Source: Acholoe squamosa (lineage: Eukaryota > Annelida > Polychaeta > Phyllodocida > Polynoidae). From it: a stretch of 64,000 nt of DNA. A program made the position numbers and the translations under genes. The DNA lies in NCBI GenBank assembly GCA_949317995.1, contig OX439035.1:82399959-82463958 (forward strand), in the 5' to 3' direction. Position 1 is the first letter of the stretch, and each line of letters starts with the position of its first letter. This document shows, piece by piece, positions 52,401-59,433 of this stretch. The notes under the pieces are model-generated. The model had not been told where the DNA came from, did not search any database, and saw nothing but the letters and a program-made list of their open reading frames with translations.

Positions 52401-53623
52401 GAGAGCTTAATCTTTGCTCAAAAGTGGCGCTTTACACATTGGGTACTACATTAGTCGTTAAAGATCCTACCCAGTTTTTTATAGCAGAATTTGTGAGGTA
52501 CTTCAAGCCTACTTTCAGGAATAGCCTATGGGTTTTATATACTAGAATAGTATAGAAATGAGTACTGAAAGAGAAAGAGAAAAATTTTTTAAATTAGTGA
52601 CTTCTCTTTGAACCTTCAGGCCGGGCAACCTCCTGCGGGTGTACTTCTAACACCGATGGCATTTGAGATGTCTCCGCGGGTGACACCAACGCACTCAACT
52701 ATTCTTCCACCACCCTCAGTCTTTCAGTCTGCTGGTAAGATAAAACTCCTTGAGTTTTATTCGGCATTAAAATGCTTTACAAAAAAATCAATGGAGCACA
52801 TGTCAGGCTACACTCTACAATTATAATTAGATGTGGATGATTCTTTTGTTCGGTGTATTTGTTGTACAAATTTACATCTTGCCAAAAGGAGATCTATCTC
52901 TGAAGCTCTTGTGAAGTAACGTTACGTGTAAGAAGGTGCGAGATCCTGTGTGACCCCATGCAAATCAGCAAATTTCAGACTTAGCTGTTTCTCCTCTTGC
53001 TTCTACTGCCTGTCAATTGGACCACTGTATGGAGCAGGGAGGTCAAAAATGGGGGGGGGGGGTGGGGGTGGGGATGAACATGGTAGAACATCCTCCAGAA
53101 TTGTCCAAACTCCTTTGCTCCTGTTTGACAGCACCAAACAGTAAGTTTGGAGGGTACTAAAGCTGCCACCGCGTTTCTGCATTGCTACAATGCACAAGGT
53201 ACACTATATTTTAAATTGATGTATGTTAATGATGTATTGTGTCTGCGTAGGTTCAGATGGAGGTCGGGTGTCACAGGCCAGTCCACAGCTGGCTGGAGCA
53301 GTTGGCGGTCTGGTGGCAGGAGTGGCACATGCAGGTGGAGCAGAGCCCCCTGAGATCACACCACTCACAAGGGAACAACTGCAGCAAGCACTCATCTATA
53401 TTGTAAAGGTAAGATTCTGAGGGTTAAATGGACAAATGAAATAAAGATCTACATGGAAAACAAAATACTAGTATCAAAATTATGATCAAAGTTCATGTGT
53501 TATAATGATAATAAACTTTTATTGTCATTTTCTTTGCAGAATGATCAAGACTTTATGAGAAACATCCACGAAGCGTATGTCAAGTCATTAACAGATGGGT
53601 TCCTGTCACAACATAAATCATGA
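13369..53623 (+). CDS. DCP1: mRNA-decapping enzyme subunit 1 (DCP1), complete 11-exon coding region
   Basis: DCP1 activates the decapping enzyme DCP2 and sits in cytoplasmic processing bodies, where it links decapping to 5'-3' mRNA decay. Coding exons: 13369-13497, 40087-40127, 48716-48843, 49066-49129, 49490-49667, 50342-50486, 50757-50946, 51395-52097, 52620-52734, 53251-53408, 53540-53623. Together they give 1935 bases and 644 residues, with all junctions in phase and GT-AG. Residues 8-125 form the EVH1 domain (RDPYITDI, VALYSF, EGTLFVY, GFMILNRL, FLLYRND, IWFYDKDE). Residues 254-263 (INLDALFRRA) resemble the short LF-containing motif, followed by poly-Gln. Residues 290-600 are low complexity. 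Residues 600-640 (LTREQLQQALIYIVKNDQDF) match the trimerisation helix. Human DCP1A and DCP1B are slightly shorter. Intron 1 is 26.6 kb and intron 2 is 8.6 kb. Confidence 0.95.
14684..14728. repeat. Perfect 14-bp hairpin
   Basis: GCATTTCCTGATGC at 14684-14697 is exactly complementary to 14715-14728, with a 17-base loop. The outward flanks do not extend the stem. Confidence 0.5.
15245..15487. mobile_element. MITE, TA-flanked 'GTAATCTCCCGCATATAAGGCGCA' family, copy 1
   Basis: Left end TATAGTAATCTCCTGCATAT and right end, read inverted, TACGGTAATCTCCCGCATAC form inverted repeats of about 28 bp, ending at TA. Length is 243 bp with no coding capacity. Short TIR elements with TA at the ends suggest the Tc1/mariner superfamily, which is inference. 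Confidence 0.75.
16500..16960. repeat. A/T-tract rich repeat block
   Basis: Long T and A runs alternate with shared pieces such as CCGTAAT-CAAGTTAT (16890-16905, and again near 54826) and CTGGCCGA (16607 and 16862). It looks like a dispersed repeat with a partial internal duplication; ends are not defined. Confidence 0.35.
17595..17750 (+). repeat. Two-copy direct repeat, about 85-bp period
   Basis: Both units contain AAACGCCAGTTAAAA, GATNATTTGT and CTCTAGGGCTGA-CCATAAAGTATG. The second unit runs into the C-rich MITE at 17722. Confidence 0.6.
17722..17863. mobile_element. C-tract MITE with GGGCYGATCCATAA inverted ends
   Basis: The left end GGGCTGATCCATAAAGTATG and the inverted right end GGGCCGATCCATAACGCATG form about 26-bp inverted repeats around a C-rich core of 142 bp in total. 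Degraded relatives, recognisable by CATAAT-GTGACAC and C-runs, occur at 9078-9190 and possibly 9215-9440, 7558-7600 and 6700-6960. Confidence 0.65.
18264..18646 (+). repeat. Minisatellite, about 24-bp unit, roughly 15 copies
   Basis: Imperfect copies of a unit near CACTAAGACAGTCTAGGTAC CCAG repeat across 380 bases, with substitutions and small indels between units. It is intronic with no coding frame. Confidence 0.8.
18691..18878 (-). mobile_element. SINE-like retroposon copy 1, 12-bp target-site duplication
   Basis: This element reads from a GGGCT-AGCCC hairpin end (right) to a GGCGTTAAAC then TTACTCACTC tail (left). It is flanked by the exact duplication GGAACAGTTAAG at 18679-18690 and 18879-18890. 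A 12-bp duplication and simple-repeat tail indicate LINE-driven retroposition. No tRNA-type A and B boxes are evident, so it may be a SINE with another origin or a truncated LINE 3' end. Confidence 0.8.
19298..19430. mobile_element. 133-bp TIR element (hAT-like), copy 1, with 6-bp target duplication
   Basis: The ends are CAGAGATGCCACTT on the left and CAGGGATGCCACTCAC on the right (inverted). It is flanked by GTACCA at 19292-19297 and 19431-19436. A second copy lies at 36135-36268. The CAG-start termini suggest hAT, though hAT duplications are usually 8 bp. Confidence 0.75.
22781..22894 (+). repeat. Tandem repeat, 47-bp unit, two and a half copies
   Basis: TGGACTACATTGGACATTGC followed by CCTCCCCTCTG-ACGGGAAGGG occurs twice, and the second half occurs a third time. 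Copies are nearly identical, implying a recent expansion. Confidence 0.75.
23294..24560. mobile_element. Possible transposon with GGGATTTTGACA-type ends
   Basis: CTCAGGGCGC and GGATTTTGACAGG near 23300-23333 recur in inverted form near 24530-24558. In addition, GCGCCATT occurs near 23370 and AATGGCGC, its complement, near 24500. The interior has no recognisable transposase. Boundaries are approximate and the call is tentative. Confidence 0.3.
26572..26751 (+). mobile_element. SINE-like retroposon copy 2, 12-bp target-site duplication
   Basis: Same family as 18691-18878, opposite orientation: it begins ACGGGCTTCCCTAGCCC and ends ATTACTCACTCACTC. It is bounded by the exact duplication AGAGCCAATTGG at 26560-26571 and 26752-26763. 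The copy is full length and little diverged. Confidence 0.85.
27950..28054 (+). repeat. A-rich and CA simple repeat
   Basis: A C-run leads into AAACAAAAC-type repeats and then CACACACACACGCACAC. Low complexity and no function seen. A simple-repeat tail of a retroposon is possible. Confidence 0.6.
34339..35038. mobile_element. 700-bp element with about 97-bp terminal inverted repeats
   Basis: 34339-34434 and 34942-35038 are inverted copies with only a few differences (shared pieces TCCACCACTCTAAGCTGTCC, TAATTGGGTAGACATGCTTA, CAGGACAACTGGTT). The interior has no recognisable gene, but it contains a tandem duplication at 34800-34937. No clear flanking duplication was found. It is a non-autonomous DNA transposon or a local inverted duplication. 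Confidence 0.7.
34800..34937 (+). repeat. Internal tandem duplication, about 74-bp period
   Basis: CCGTCTTTGATTGGCTG at 34808 and 34890 and GCGGACGCACATGGACGCA-type blocks at 34858 and 34919 show a two-copy tandem array inside the inverted-repeat element. Each unit carries an ATTGG (CCAAT-box-like) sequence. Confidence 0.6.
36135..36268. mobile_element. 134-bp TIR element (hAT-like), copy 2, with 6-bp target duplication
   Basis: Ends CAGAGTTGCCACTT and, inverted, CAGGGATGCCACTCAC. Flanked by CGAATT at 36129-36134 and 36269-36274. Over its length it matches 19298-19430 closely. Two independent copies with different 6-bp duplications support a real mobile family with 6-bp target duplications. 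Confidence 0.78.
36738..37095. mobile_element. 358-bp non-autonomous TIR element (hAT-like), 7-bp target duplication
   Basis: Perfect 15-bp inverted ends CAGTGTTGCCGAAAA at 36738-36752 and 37081-37095, flanked by GTTCTCT at 36731-36737 and 37096-37102. The interior repeats GCAGGCCA and TGGCCTGCG blocks. No transposase. Confidence 0.8.
37193..37695 (+). repeat. Degenerate tandem repeat, about 75-105-bp unit, five to six copies
   Basis: Units begin near GCATGAAGCCA and contain ATGGCTTCT, GTGGCTTCCAT and CCATATTATGG blocks, recurring at roughly 37200, 37302, 37378, 37470, 37572 and 37670. Many units are internally palindromic (GAAGCCAT / ATGGCTTC). Divergence is high, so the array is old. Confidence 0.6.
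38787..39011. mobile_element. MITE, TA-flanked family, copy 2
   Basis: Left end TACCGTAAATTCCATCGTAT and inverted right end TACCGTAAATTCTCTCGTAT, both continuing into AAGCCGCA. Total 225 bp. It is a subfamily of the 15245-15487 element, with internal TATAAGCCGCA repeats. Confidence 0.78.
40087..40127 (+). CDS. DCP1: DCP1 coding exon 2, 41-base exon (residues 44-57)
   Basis: TTTTAG precedes GAGAAAACAG and ACGAG is followed by GTAAGT. It encodes EKTEVEGTLFVYT plus part of Arg57, matching human EKTDIEGTLFVYRR at the same place. This very short exon stands alone between introns of 26.6 and 8.6 kb. Confidence 0.92.
44571..44609 (+). repeat. Short tandem duplication, 20-bp unit
   Basis: GGATTCATCACTTTGTCAC occurs twice in a row. 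It is intronic with no further copies nearby. Confidence 0.6.
45653..45900. mobile_element. 248-bp TIR element, CGCCTCAGTGCAA family, full copy
   Basis: Left end CGTCTCCTCAGTGCAACAAG and inverted right end CGTCGCCTCAGTGCAATAAG form about 30-bp inverted repeats. It is flanked by ATTT on both sides (45649-45652 and 45901-45904). A further internal GCAATAAGGTTGTGTC copy lies near 45792. End fragments of the family lie at 818-848 and 63210-63270. Confidence 0.75.
46090..46320. mobile_element. MITE, TA-flanked family, diverged copy
   Basis: The inverted right end TACGGTAAATCCTCGCATGT is clear. The left end (TATAAATCCTAGTATAAAAT) is weaker. Internal GTATAAAGCGTACCCTGAG is the family's second repeat unit. 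Confidence 0.55.
47845..47889. repeat. Hairpin with 17-bp arms, plus direct duplication
   Basis: ATTAATCATTCCCCCTA (47845-47861) pairs with TAGGGGGAGTGATTAAT (47873-47889) with one mismatch. The left arm and its neighbour, CATTCCCCCTA-AGGAAGC, are then repeated directly to about 47910. Confidence 0.55.
48221..48357 (+). repeat. Two-copy tandem repeat, 81-bp period
   Basis: TGTACACAGCCGA--GTGGAC and CAGTTTGGGGCTGGTATAAA occur at 48221 and again 81 bases later with few changes. No open frame spans both. Confidence 0.65.
48482..48661 (-). mobile_element. SINE-like retroposon copy 3, 11-bp target-site duplication
   Basis: Same family and orientation as 18691-18878. It is bounded by the exact duplication ATATTCCTTGA at 48471-48481 and 48662-48672. 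It inserted about 50 bases upstream of DCP1 exon 3, so the exon's polypyrimidine region follows its right duplication. Confidence 0.85.
48716..48843 (+). CDS. DCP1: DCP1 coding exon 3 (residues 58-99)
   Basis: CTTGCAG precedes the exon and GTAACA follows it. It encodes SASPINGFMILNRL, then ...NLEFQLQDPFLLYRND, the central EVH1 strands. It starts after two bases of Arg57 and ends one base into Ala100. Confidence 0.94.
49066..49129 (+). CDS. DCP1: DCP1 coding exon 4 (residues 100-120)
   Basis: T-run and TAG acceptor, GTAACG donor. It encodes AIYGIWFYDKDECARIGQLM, the end of the EVH1 fold and its closing helix. Human DCP1A has IYSIWFYDKNDCHRIAKLM here. Confidence 0.94.
49490..49667 (+). CDS. 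DCP1: DCP1 coding exon 5 (residues 121-180)
   Basis: CACCCAG acceptor, GTAATT donor. It encodes a charged linker and ends with VDIIKMLSKAQDEYDK, matching the conserved IDILEMLSRAKDEYER segment of vertebrate DCP1. Confidence 0.93.
50342..50486 (+). CDS. DCP1: DCP1 coding exon 6 (residues 181-229)
   Basis: ATCGCAG acceptor, GTGAGT donor. It encodes a Gln/Pro/Asn-rich linker (AKAGPSQQQKVEPKPMIDN at its start) with no assigned domain. Phase and splice sites fit; the sequence is weakly conserved. Confidence 0.85.
50757..50946 (+). CDS. DCP1: DCP1 coding exon 7 (residues 229-292), with LF motif and poly-Gln
   Basis: ATACAG acceptor, GTATGT donor. Gly/Ala-rich start, then INLDALFRRA, which resembles the short LF motif (EELFG) of vertebrate DCP1. 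A CAG/CAA poly-Gln run (six Gln, then PQQHH) follows. Confidence 0.87.
51040..51220. mobile_element. MITE, TA-flanked family, degenerate copy
   Basis: CATATAAGGCGCAGCTTATA near 51048 and GTTGCGCCTTATGTTCGGGG near 51192 are the family's inner and terminal repeats in inverted order. Ends are eroded. It lies in DCP1 intron 7. Confidence 0.5.
51395..52097 (+). CDS. DCP1: DCP1 coding exon 8 (residues 292-526), low-complexity region
   Basis: TTCCAG acceptor, GTAAGT donor, 703 bases without a stop. It encodes Ser/Thr/Pro/Gly-rich sequence with short hydrophobic motifs such as MPSLLQRLMSN, NLVQRLAAMQ and IAQILGN, which are candidates for helical partner-binding motifs in an otherwise disordered region. 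Confidence 0.9.
52620..52734 (+). CDS. DCP1: DCP1 coding exon 9 (residues 527-565)
   Basis: CTTCAG acceptor, GTAAGA donor. It encodes AGQPPAGVLLTPMAFEMS then ...LPPPSVFQS, resembling the PVLITPASI and LLAPSVFQQ segments of human DCP1A. Confidence 0.9.
53251..53408 (+). CDS. DCP1: DCP1 coding exon 10 (residues 565-617), start of trimerisation domain
   Basis: CGTAG acceptor, GTAAGA donor. It ends with ITPLTREQLQQALIYIVK, matching the human LSKSQLQDTLIHLIK helix that mediates DCP1 trimerisation. Confidence 0.93.
53540..53623 (+). CDS. DCP1: DCP1 coding exon 11 (residues 618-644) and stop
   Basis: TTTGCAG acceptor. It encodes NDQDFMRNIHEAYVKSL followed by a short tail and TGA at 53621-53623. 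It aligns with human NDSSFLSTLHEVYLQVL, the end of the trimerisation helices. Confidence 0.94.
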   Translation, partial: NDQDFMRNIHEAYVKSLTDGFLSQHKS

Positions 53624-54150
53624 CGTCAGGGTGGCGATTAGTCAAGTTGCCTCTCGACTTTGCAACCTCATTGTGAGCTATTCATCGTGTTAGTTCGGGG
53701 AAGCTCGCTGGATGATATCAGTGCTTATGGAGCTCTATAGACCCCACTAAGTGTGAGATGTGCCCATGAGGGAAAAGGATGAGCAACTCAGGATGGGCAA
53801 CTCACTGATACAATTTTGTGTGAGCAACTCAAAATGTTTGCATGTCCCCCCTCAGGCACCACTATTGTGAGGTGTCCCACTGTGGGCTTGCTGACCAATT
53901 TGCCATGGACCTGCCAGTATTCAAATAGGTGGGGCATCAGAATCAGGAATCAGATGGTTAACATTCTGTTTGTTATCAGTTCATTGTGTGAGAGAAAAAT
54001 ACCAAGAGATGAAACGTCTTCAAGGCTTTACTTCCCTCTGTTGTTTCATGTGTACGTGGATAAGTGAATAATAAGGACCAAATTATTGCCCAACCTTCCT
54101 TGTGCCTACCCTTCCCTAGATTACAAATAAAGCTAGCTTTATATGGTGGT
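53624..54150 (+). other. DCP1 3' UTR with polyadenylation signal
   Basis: The first clear AATAAA after the stop is at 54126-54131, giving a 3' UTR of roughly 0.5 kb. GAGCAACTC motifs lie within it at 53781-53789 and 53822-53830, with GGGCAACTC between them. The cleavage site itself cannot be seen. Confidence 0.6.
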
Positions 54151-55164
54151 CCCTCAGTGTCTGTTGACTTGACACATGTTAATGAAAAGGCCTTACGTTC
54201 CTCTTGTGTGTAAGTGTGAAGATATGACTAACCTCTATTATTTACTGGTTTTGAACATAGTTGATGATTAAAGGAAGTAATGAAATGTCATATCCTTATT
54301 TAACTATGTATGGTTAGAGTCCAATAATTATTTATTCTTCAGCTTATAAGCAGTGTGGCACTCCTTCGGAAATACATGTACCTTAATTCTAGGAAATGGT
54401 TATGCTTAGCCCCTCCCTCTATTTCTAAGCATCTTATTCAGACACATAGTAATGTGTAGAACTTTAAGGATGGCACTTCCTGTAAGCTTGTCGATGTGGA
54501 CACTTTTATCTTAGAATTGTTACCTTTGGGTGAAATTCACCTTTCTTGGCCCTCTAATTGTCCAAATACCTTCCACTGCAGCTTTTGTTGTTTAATTTTG
54601 ATAACTTTGAATACGGCGATTTTGGCCAAAAAAAAGTGAAAAGATGGCGTAATGTGATTAACAAATACTCAGAAACTTGTTTGGGTTCGGGGAATTTCTC
54701 CATACCTTTACATTTGTCTAATTTGAGGGGATTTTTCTAAGTTAACAAGAAAGGCTATAAGAGAGAGCTTCTTTTCTTTTTAACCCTCTAGCCTTCCAAG
54801 TAAATTACTGTTGCTGGTAAGTCCCGTAATCCAAGTTATCGAAATGAAGTGGCATTTTGTTTATGATCTGGTCATATTTTACTTTAAAAATGTTACTACC
54901 TATGGGGAAAAAACTACTACAGAATCATGCATGTTATAACTGTTGTGATTGGTTAACTTCTGGTAAAGAGGCATTCATTCGGTTACCGTATTCCATCTAT
55001 TAAACCAACAACGCATGATTAAATAGTACCTATTCAGGCCACAGCACTCGCCAGAAAGATGTCTCAGGTATATCTAGCAGGTAGTTCATAATAGTTGACA
55101 ACCAAAATCCATACGTTCTAGTTTCAAAATTTGACTAACCGTTACAAAGAGGGTGTCCACTTAT
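54151..55164. other. Intergenic region, no gene seen
   Basis: AT-rich, with a CCGTAATCCAAGTTATCGAA piece near 54825 related to the repeat block at 16500-16960. No coding exon is supported. Confidence 0.5.
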
Positions 55165-55390
55165 TACGGTAATCTCCCTTGTATAAGGCGCATCCCACGT
55201 AAAATGTGCACGCTGAGTTAAAGGAAATGCTATAAGGTGCAGCTGTGGCTTGATTTTTTTAAGGTTTATTACTGGTCTGTTGTAAAAATACCCCACCTAT
55301 AAGATGCACCCAGACTGGGCTGATTCTACAAGGCGCAGGGGGCCTTAGATTCGGGTATAAGAAACGCCTTATATGTGGGAGATTACTGTA
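55165..55390. mobile_element. MITE, TA-flanked family, copy 3
   Basis: Left end TACGGTAATCTCCCTTGTAT and inverted right end TACAGTAATCTCCCACATAT, both followed by AAGGCG. Total 226 bp, with an internal TATAAGATGCACCC unit. No coding capacity. Confidence 0.8.
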
Positions 55391-55801
55391 GAACACAAGC
55401 GCTTAATAGATTGAATATGGTAATCTCTTTAGGTTGAACAGGTATATATGGTAAGCCTGTTTGGTCTTCACTCGAACTCCCTAGTTTTAAGTATGATTGG
55501 CAGTTCCAGCCATCATGATCTATAGGCACCTCAATGTGAATGTAGACAGCTAAACTACAAGGATTTAAACCACCTATGTTTTGGGCGTGTGTGTGTGTAG
55601 CTGTTGTGCCATAGCCATTCTATTAATTTAACCCCTTGCACGATATTCCAATAACTATAATCTGTACTACATATGCCTTCAAGTAACATATCCAATGAGA
55701 TACACAATAAACCCTTTATGGGCCCTATCAGAGTTCTTGTCGTGATGCCTCCATGCAGCCTGCATATATAGGCGTGCATTCATGCATCATGCCGAACCTA
55801 C

Positions 55802-56798
55802 AGTGTTGGTGGTATGGTACACCAATGCTGTCCCGGTGAAATACATTCGGGCACGGTGTTGACGCATTAGGAACAGTTCCATGTTCCGTTTAGCCAAGTC
55901 CGCCATATTATTGTCCTCGCTGTTCGCACCTATAGTCATAGCCGCAGAAATAAGATTTACCATTATATGGCAGACCAAGCTGATCCTTGTTACAGTCGGT
56001 GCTATGTTGTCTGTGTTCTTCTCGAAGATCTCATGTATCTGATGTTAAATCTAATATTTGTACACTACTTGTACTACATTTTAATGAAGAAAATCCAAAG
56101 TTCATACAACGATGCTGCTCAAAACACGTATTTTAAAAATCCTTAAAGACAAACGATTTTGACAAAAGATCAGTCAGCATGGTTATTGTATATCATTCGA
56201 CATAATTAGTGCATATGTTGACATTGTTAATTATCAGATTTATTTGTGAAAAGCCCTATGCTTGTGAAACGTAGAGAGCGGTCAACTGCCTAGCATTTTC
56301 TATTTGCTGAGCGGAATTTGTCTACTTAACTAAAGTTGAGTAGACAAAACATGGTTTCGTTTGAAACCGGTTGAATTATACAATGAAAAAAAAGAAAGAA
56401 ATCAAATTAAGAATACCTGATTGTGTATAAGACTGATTTTGTAAGTTATAAAAAGATTACCAATTATATATTTACAGAAGCTACTCTGTGAACATTTATC
56501 AATGAGACATGCAAAAGGTTTGTGACTACAAGGGTTCAACATGTTGGCCACAGTTCATAGTATAACGTCTCTGTGACAACCAGAATCAGGTCCTGTATCA
56601 TACTAGCGGCCAGCTCGGATTCGCTAAAATCCTTCACTGGTACCGTGGAATTATATCTGACAAGATAAGGTTAAAGTAGTCCCGACCAGCTATCCCACAG
56701 TTGCCGTGAAGTATTTTAGCCAATCTGAGTTGGCTACTAATATGGTCCAATATCGTGTTTGTGATCATATGCCTGGCGTATGTAGCAGACTCGGCCAT
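55802..56798 (-). pseudogene. Possible Bcl-2-fold gene remnant or divergent gene (minus strand)
   Basis: Two coding-like stretches share a strand. 56637-56798 reads from ATG for 54 codons (MAESATYARH..., then FNLILSDIIPRYQ) and stops; shifting by one base, 56536-56637 continues VKDFSESELAASMIQDL... to a stop. 55802-56038 is a 79-codon open segment with an AG before it and GTAGGT after it (IHEIFEKN..., then DLAKRNMELFLMRQ). By eye, ARHMITNTILDHISSQL resembles Bcl-2 helix 1, LSDIIPRYQ-KDF resembles the BH3 L-x-x-x-G-D...RY-x-x-DF pattern, and IFEKN...RI occupies the BH1 position without NWGR. The BH2 tryptophan is also missing. The frame break at 56634-56637 suggests a pseudogene or a sequencing error. 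The family call is tentative. Confidence 0.35.
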
Positions 56799-59014
56799 AT
56801 CAAATCTTGGCCACAGTTATGTGATGTGGGCCGATGCAATTGAATATCATCCGAATGTCACATCTGTCCAAACCATGTAGGTGTGACCAGGGTTTCGGAG
56901 TGTTTAAATCTAGGCCCGCGAGAACAAAACAGTCTATTGTCGACACCCCAAGACTGTTCTAGGGAGAGGTGTGACAGTCAATCCCTTGTAAATATGTACA
57001 TAGTGAAAAAGGTTTCCTGTATGTGGTAATGCGTGCATGGACATTTGTACGCGAATGCTGTACATTTAGCTTGGCAAGTCAGATTGTGCACATGGGCTTC
57101 TTGTATGACAGGCATTGGTTGTCTCTCGCTGCCAAAATATACCAGTTTCTCCCTCCAAGGGAACTGCTGTGGCCAAGTCCCGTGTTATGAAAAGCGAATC
57201 TCTTATATGAAGGGTTAGTTCAAAAAGATAATATCTGAAAGGCTGGTGTGAAAAGCAAGCTTTATGTGTTAATTACGTTTGGTCAATACGAGCTAGTAAA
57301 TTGTGAGTTCATTTCAAAACGATAAAATCAAAGGATTTGATTTATCATTTAGGAAATTTTCCATGTCCTTATTAGACCCTAGGATTTCAATGGGAGGTAG
57401 CCATCAAGTATTTGGCTTGACCTTTTAGAATTAAGTTGTTTCAGCCATGTTGGGGCCATTCGGTTTTACACCACACCCTAAACTTATTTTGAAATTTATA
57501 AGTCGAAGAGCTTTATCACAATGGCAAATTGAAAGCAATTTCATTTCATCTATTGCTATTTTGAATTCCTCGCCAGTGCTAGCACTGCTTTTTGCAATCA
57601 CATCGAAATGAGTAGATTACTATCTTCAAAGCATATTAGCTGATCAAATTGTTCACGGTTATTTGTAAAATACTTGGCATAATTCTTTCTTTTTTGTGTC
57701 TTGTTGACATAAGTGCAGAATCTCTTCTATTCGACGCACAGAGTAAAGTGTAAATAGACGCACCGAAGCGTTGTCCGTCTTTGATTGGTGAGATGTGTGC
57801 TTGTAAACACTGCCATGAATTGTACATATGGCATCTTGTGGCCAGTCTGTAGACAGACCCCTCATTTCAACACATGTCCATGTGGAGGTAACCCCCCATG
57901 TCTACTGCCAATTCACAGGTGATCCAACTTGCTTACATGGAGAAAAGTGCTTATTTTTATTATGGAGGAAATATGCACATATTTTGCTAGTCGACATTTT
58001 TTGATAGAGAGGAGGAAAAAGTATATATACATGTATAGATTCATTGTATTCTGTTCACACCCTGTCCACCCTTATTAAAACAGGTAATTTCTGAGTATTT
58101 TGGTGCAGCAGGGTTCCTCTTCATATATGTAATTTTTATTTTCAAATCAAGAAGTTATCAATAGAAAGTTAAGAGACTAAAATATCAAACAATGATTGAA
58201 AAATAACGTGACCCTGTTTCAGTCACCTATTTATTCTCCCCTCCCCCCTTGTGGAAAATGAAAAATTGTGAATTGATGTTTTCCCCCCTAATTACAACGC
58301 TTTTTCATAAATGGCCTAAAAAAATTATTATTAGCTGATTGATCAGGTAATCTGGTCACGGATCAAGTACTGATACGTTGTATTCATCAGAGGTGTGGAG
58401 ATAAAACTAGTTGTGTACAATGTGTTTCCTTAAAACAAAGAAGCTTGAATTGTTGACGTTATTGTACAGGTATACTGACATGTGTATATAAAGCTGGTGG
58501 TGTGTTGAGCGGTAGGGCCTCTTATAGTACATGCTGTACAAATTGTTTGGCTCTTGCTTCAGATATGGGAGGATGTGTAACTGTGTAGAATTATCACTGG
58601 CAACATGAGAATGCACTTCTATCAATTCATGCGGGTTCCCACAATAATCATATTGTATATGTTATGTACAGGCGTTCTGCTAAATGTCATTTTGAGAGGT
58701 GACTAGATTGGTTTTGCCCTTTGAATATTCCCTAATGTACTAGCCTCCTTTCCACTGCAAATATAAAAAAATATGAATTATCCACGAATAATATGTAGGT
58801 CTATAAATCAACCCATTCCAAATTGGATAGGGTGATCACCGGTTTGAAAAGGTAATTTTCTCTGCCTGTCTAAAGAAAACTAAAGAGACATTATATGCCT
58901 GGTATTCTATTCCCATTAACTTTGAGGAGAAACAGTTTGGGCTCTCAAGTACATTCAAAATAACGTCATATTATAATTATCTAAGTACCGCTTAATGTAA
59001 CTGCTGACTACGCG
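56799..59014. other. Intergenic region, no gene seen
   Basis: Only short open frames without recognisable protein (for example 57033-57218 and 57636-57865) and AT-rich sequence. No complete transposon was delimited here. Confidence 0.45.
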
Positions 59015-59158
59015 CTACGCCGATACAAAACGTTTGTAAATGCTAGATATACAGCCATAGCCCCTGGCTACTTGAGTTAAAATTCTATTCCAATCGTGGT
59101 TAAGATGTTTACCTAAATCAATCGCTAGATTTCCAAAGATCATCTTCATTGAAGCCAT
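59015..59158 (-). other. Small coding-like ORF of 47 residues, unrecognised
   Basis: An ATG at 59158 opens 47 codons ending TAG at 59015. The text MKMIFGNLAIDLGKHLNHDW then NRILTQVARGYG has regular hydrophobic spacing and a Leu-Gly...D-Trp pattern that recalls the second helix of death domains. Flanking exons were not found, so this may be chance. Confidence 0.18.
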
Positions 59159-59393
59159 TATGATGAGCACTATTTGGTTTGAGTCGTCCTTTTTCTTGGT
59201 ATGATTATTACTATAGTGTACTTCATTACCTTTCACATAAATTGTTCGAAATAGTCACTCATGGAAAAAGTTCTTTGGTTTTAGAAAGATCCTTGGTTGT
59301 AATAAGAGAATATTGCTGAAAAGCTCCACATAAGTTGTGGCTTAAACGTAAACAAGACCCAATACACAGGTACCTACAGGATTGGCCTTACTC

Positions 59394-59433
59394 TGGTGCC
59401 CTGAGGGTTTCTATATAAACCTTCAGGGCACCA
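59394..59433. repeat. Short hairpin, 16-17-bp arms
   Basis: GGTGCCCTGAGGGTTT at about 59395-59410 pairs with AAACCTTCAGGGCACC at about 59418-59433, with one mismatch and a 7-base loop. Confidence 0.5.

Noticed and set aside
52940..53170. Open frames on both strands around the G-tract at 53050
   Set aside because: They are produced by the homopolymer run in DCP1 intron 9; the true exons lie either side.
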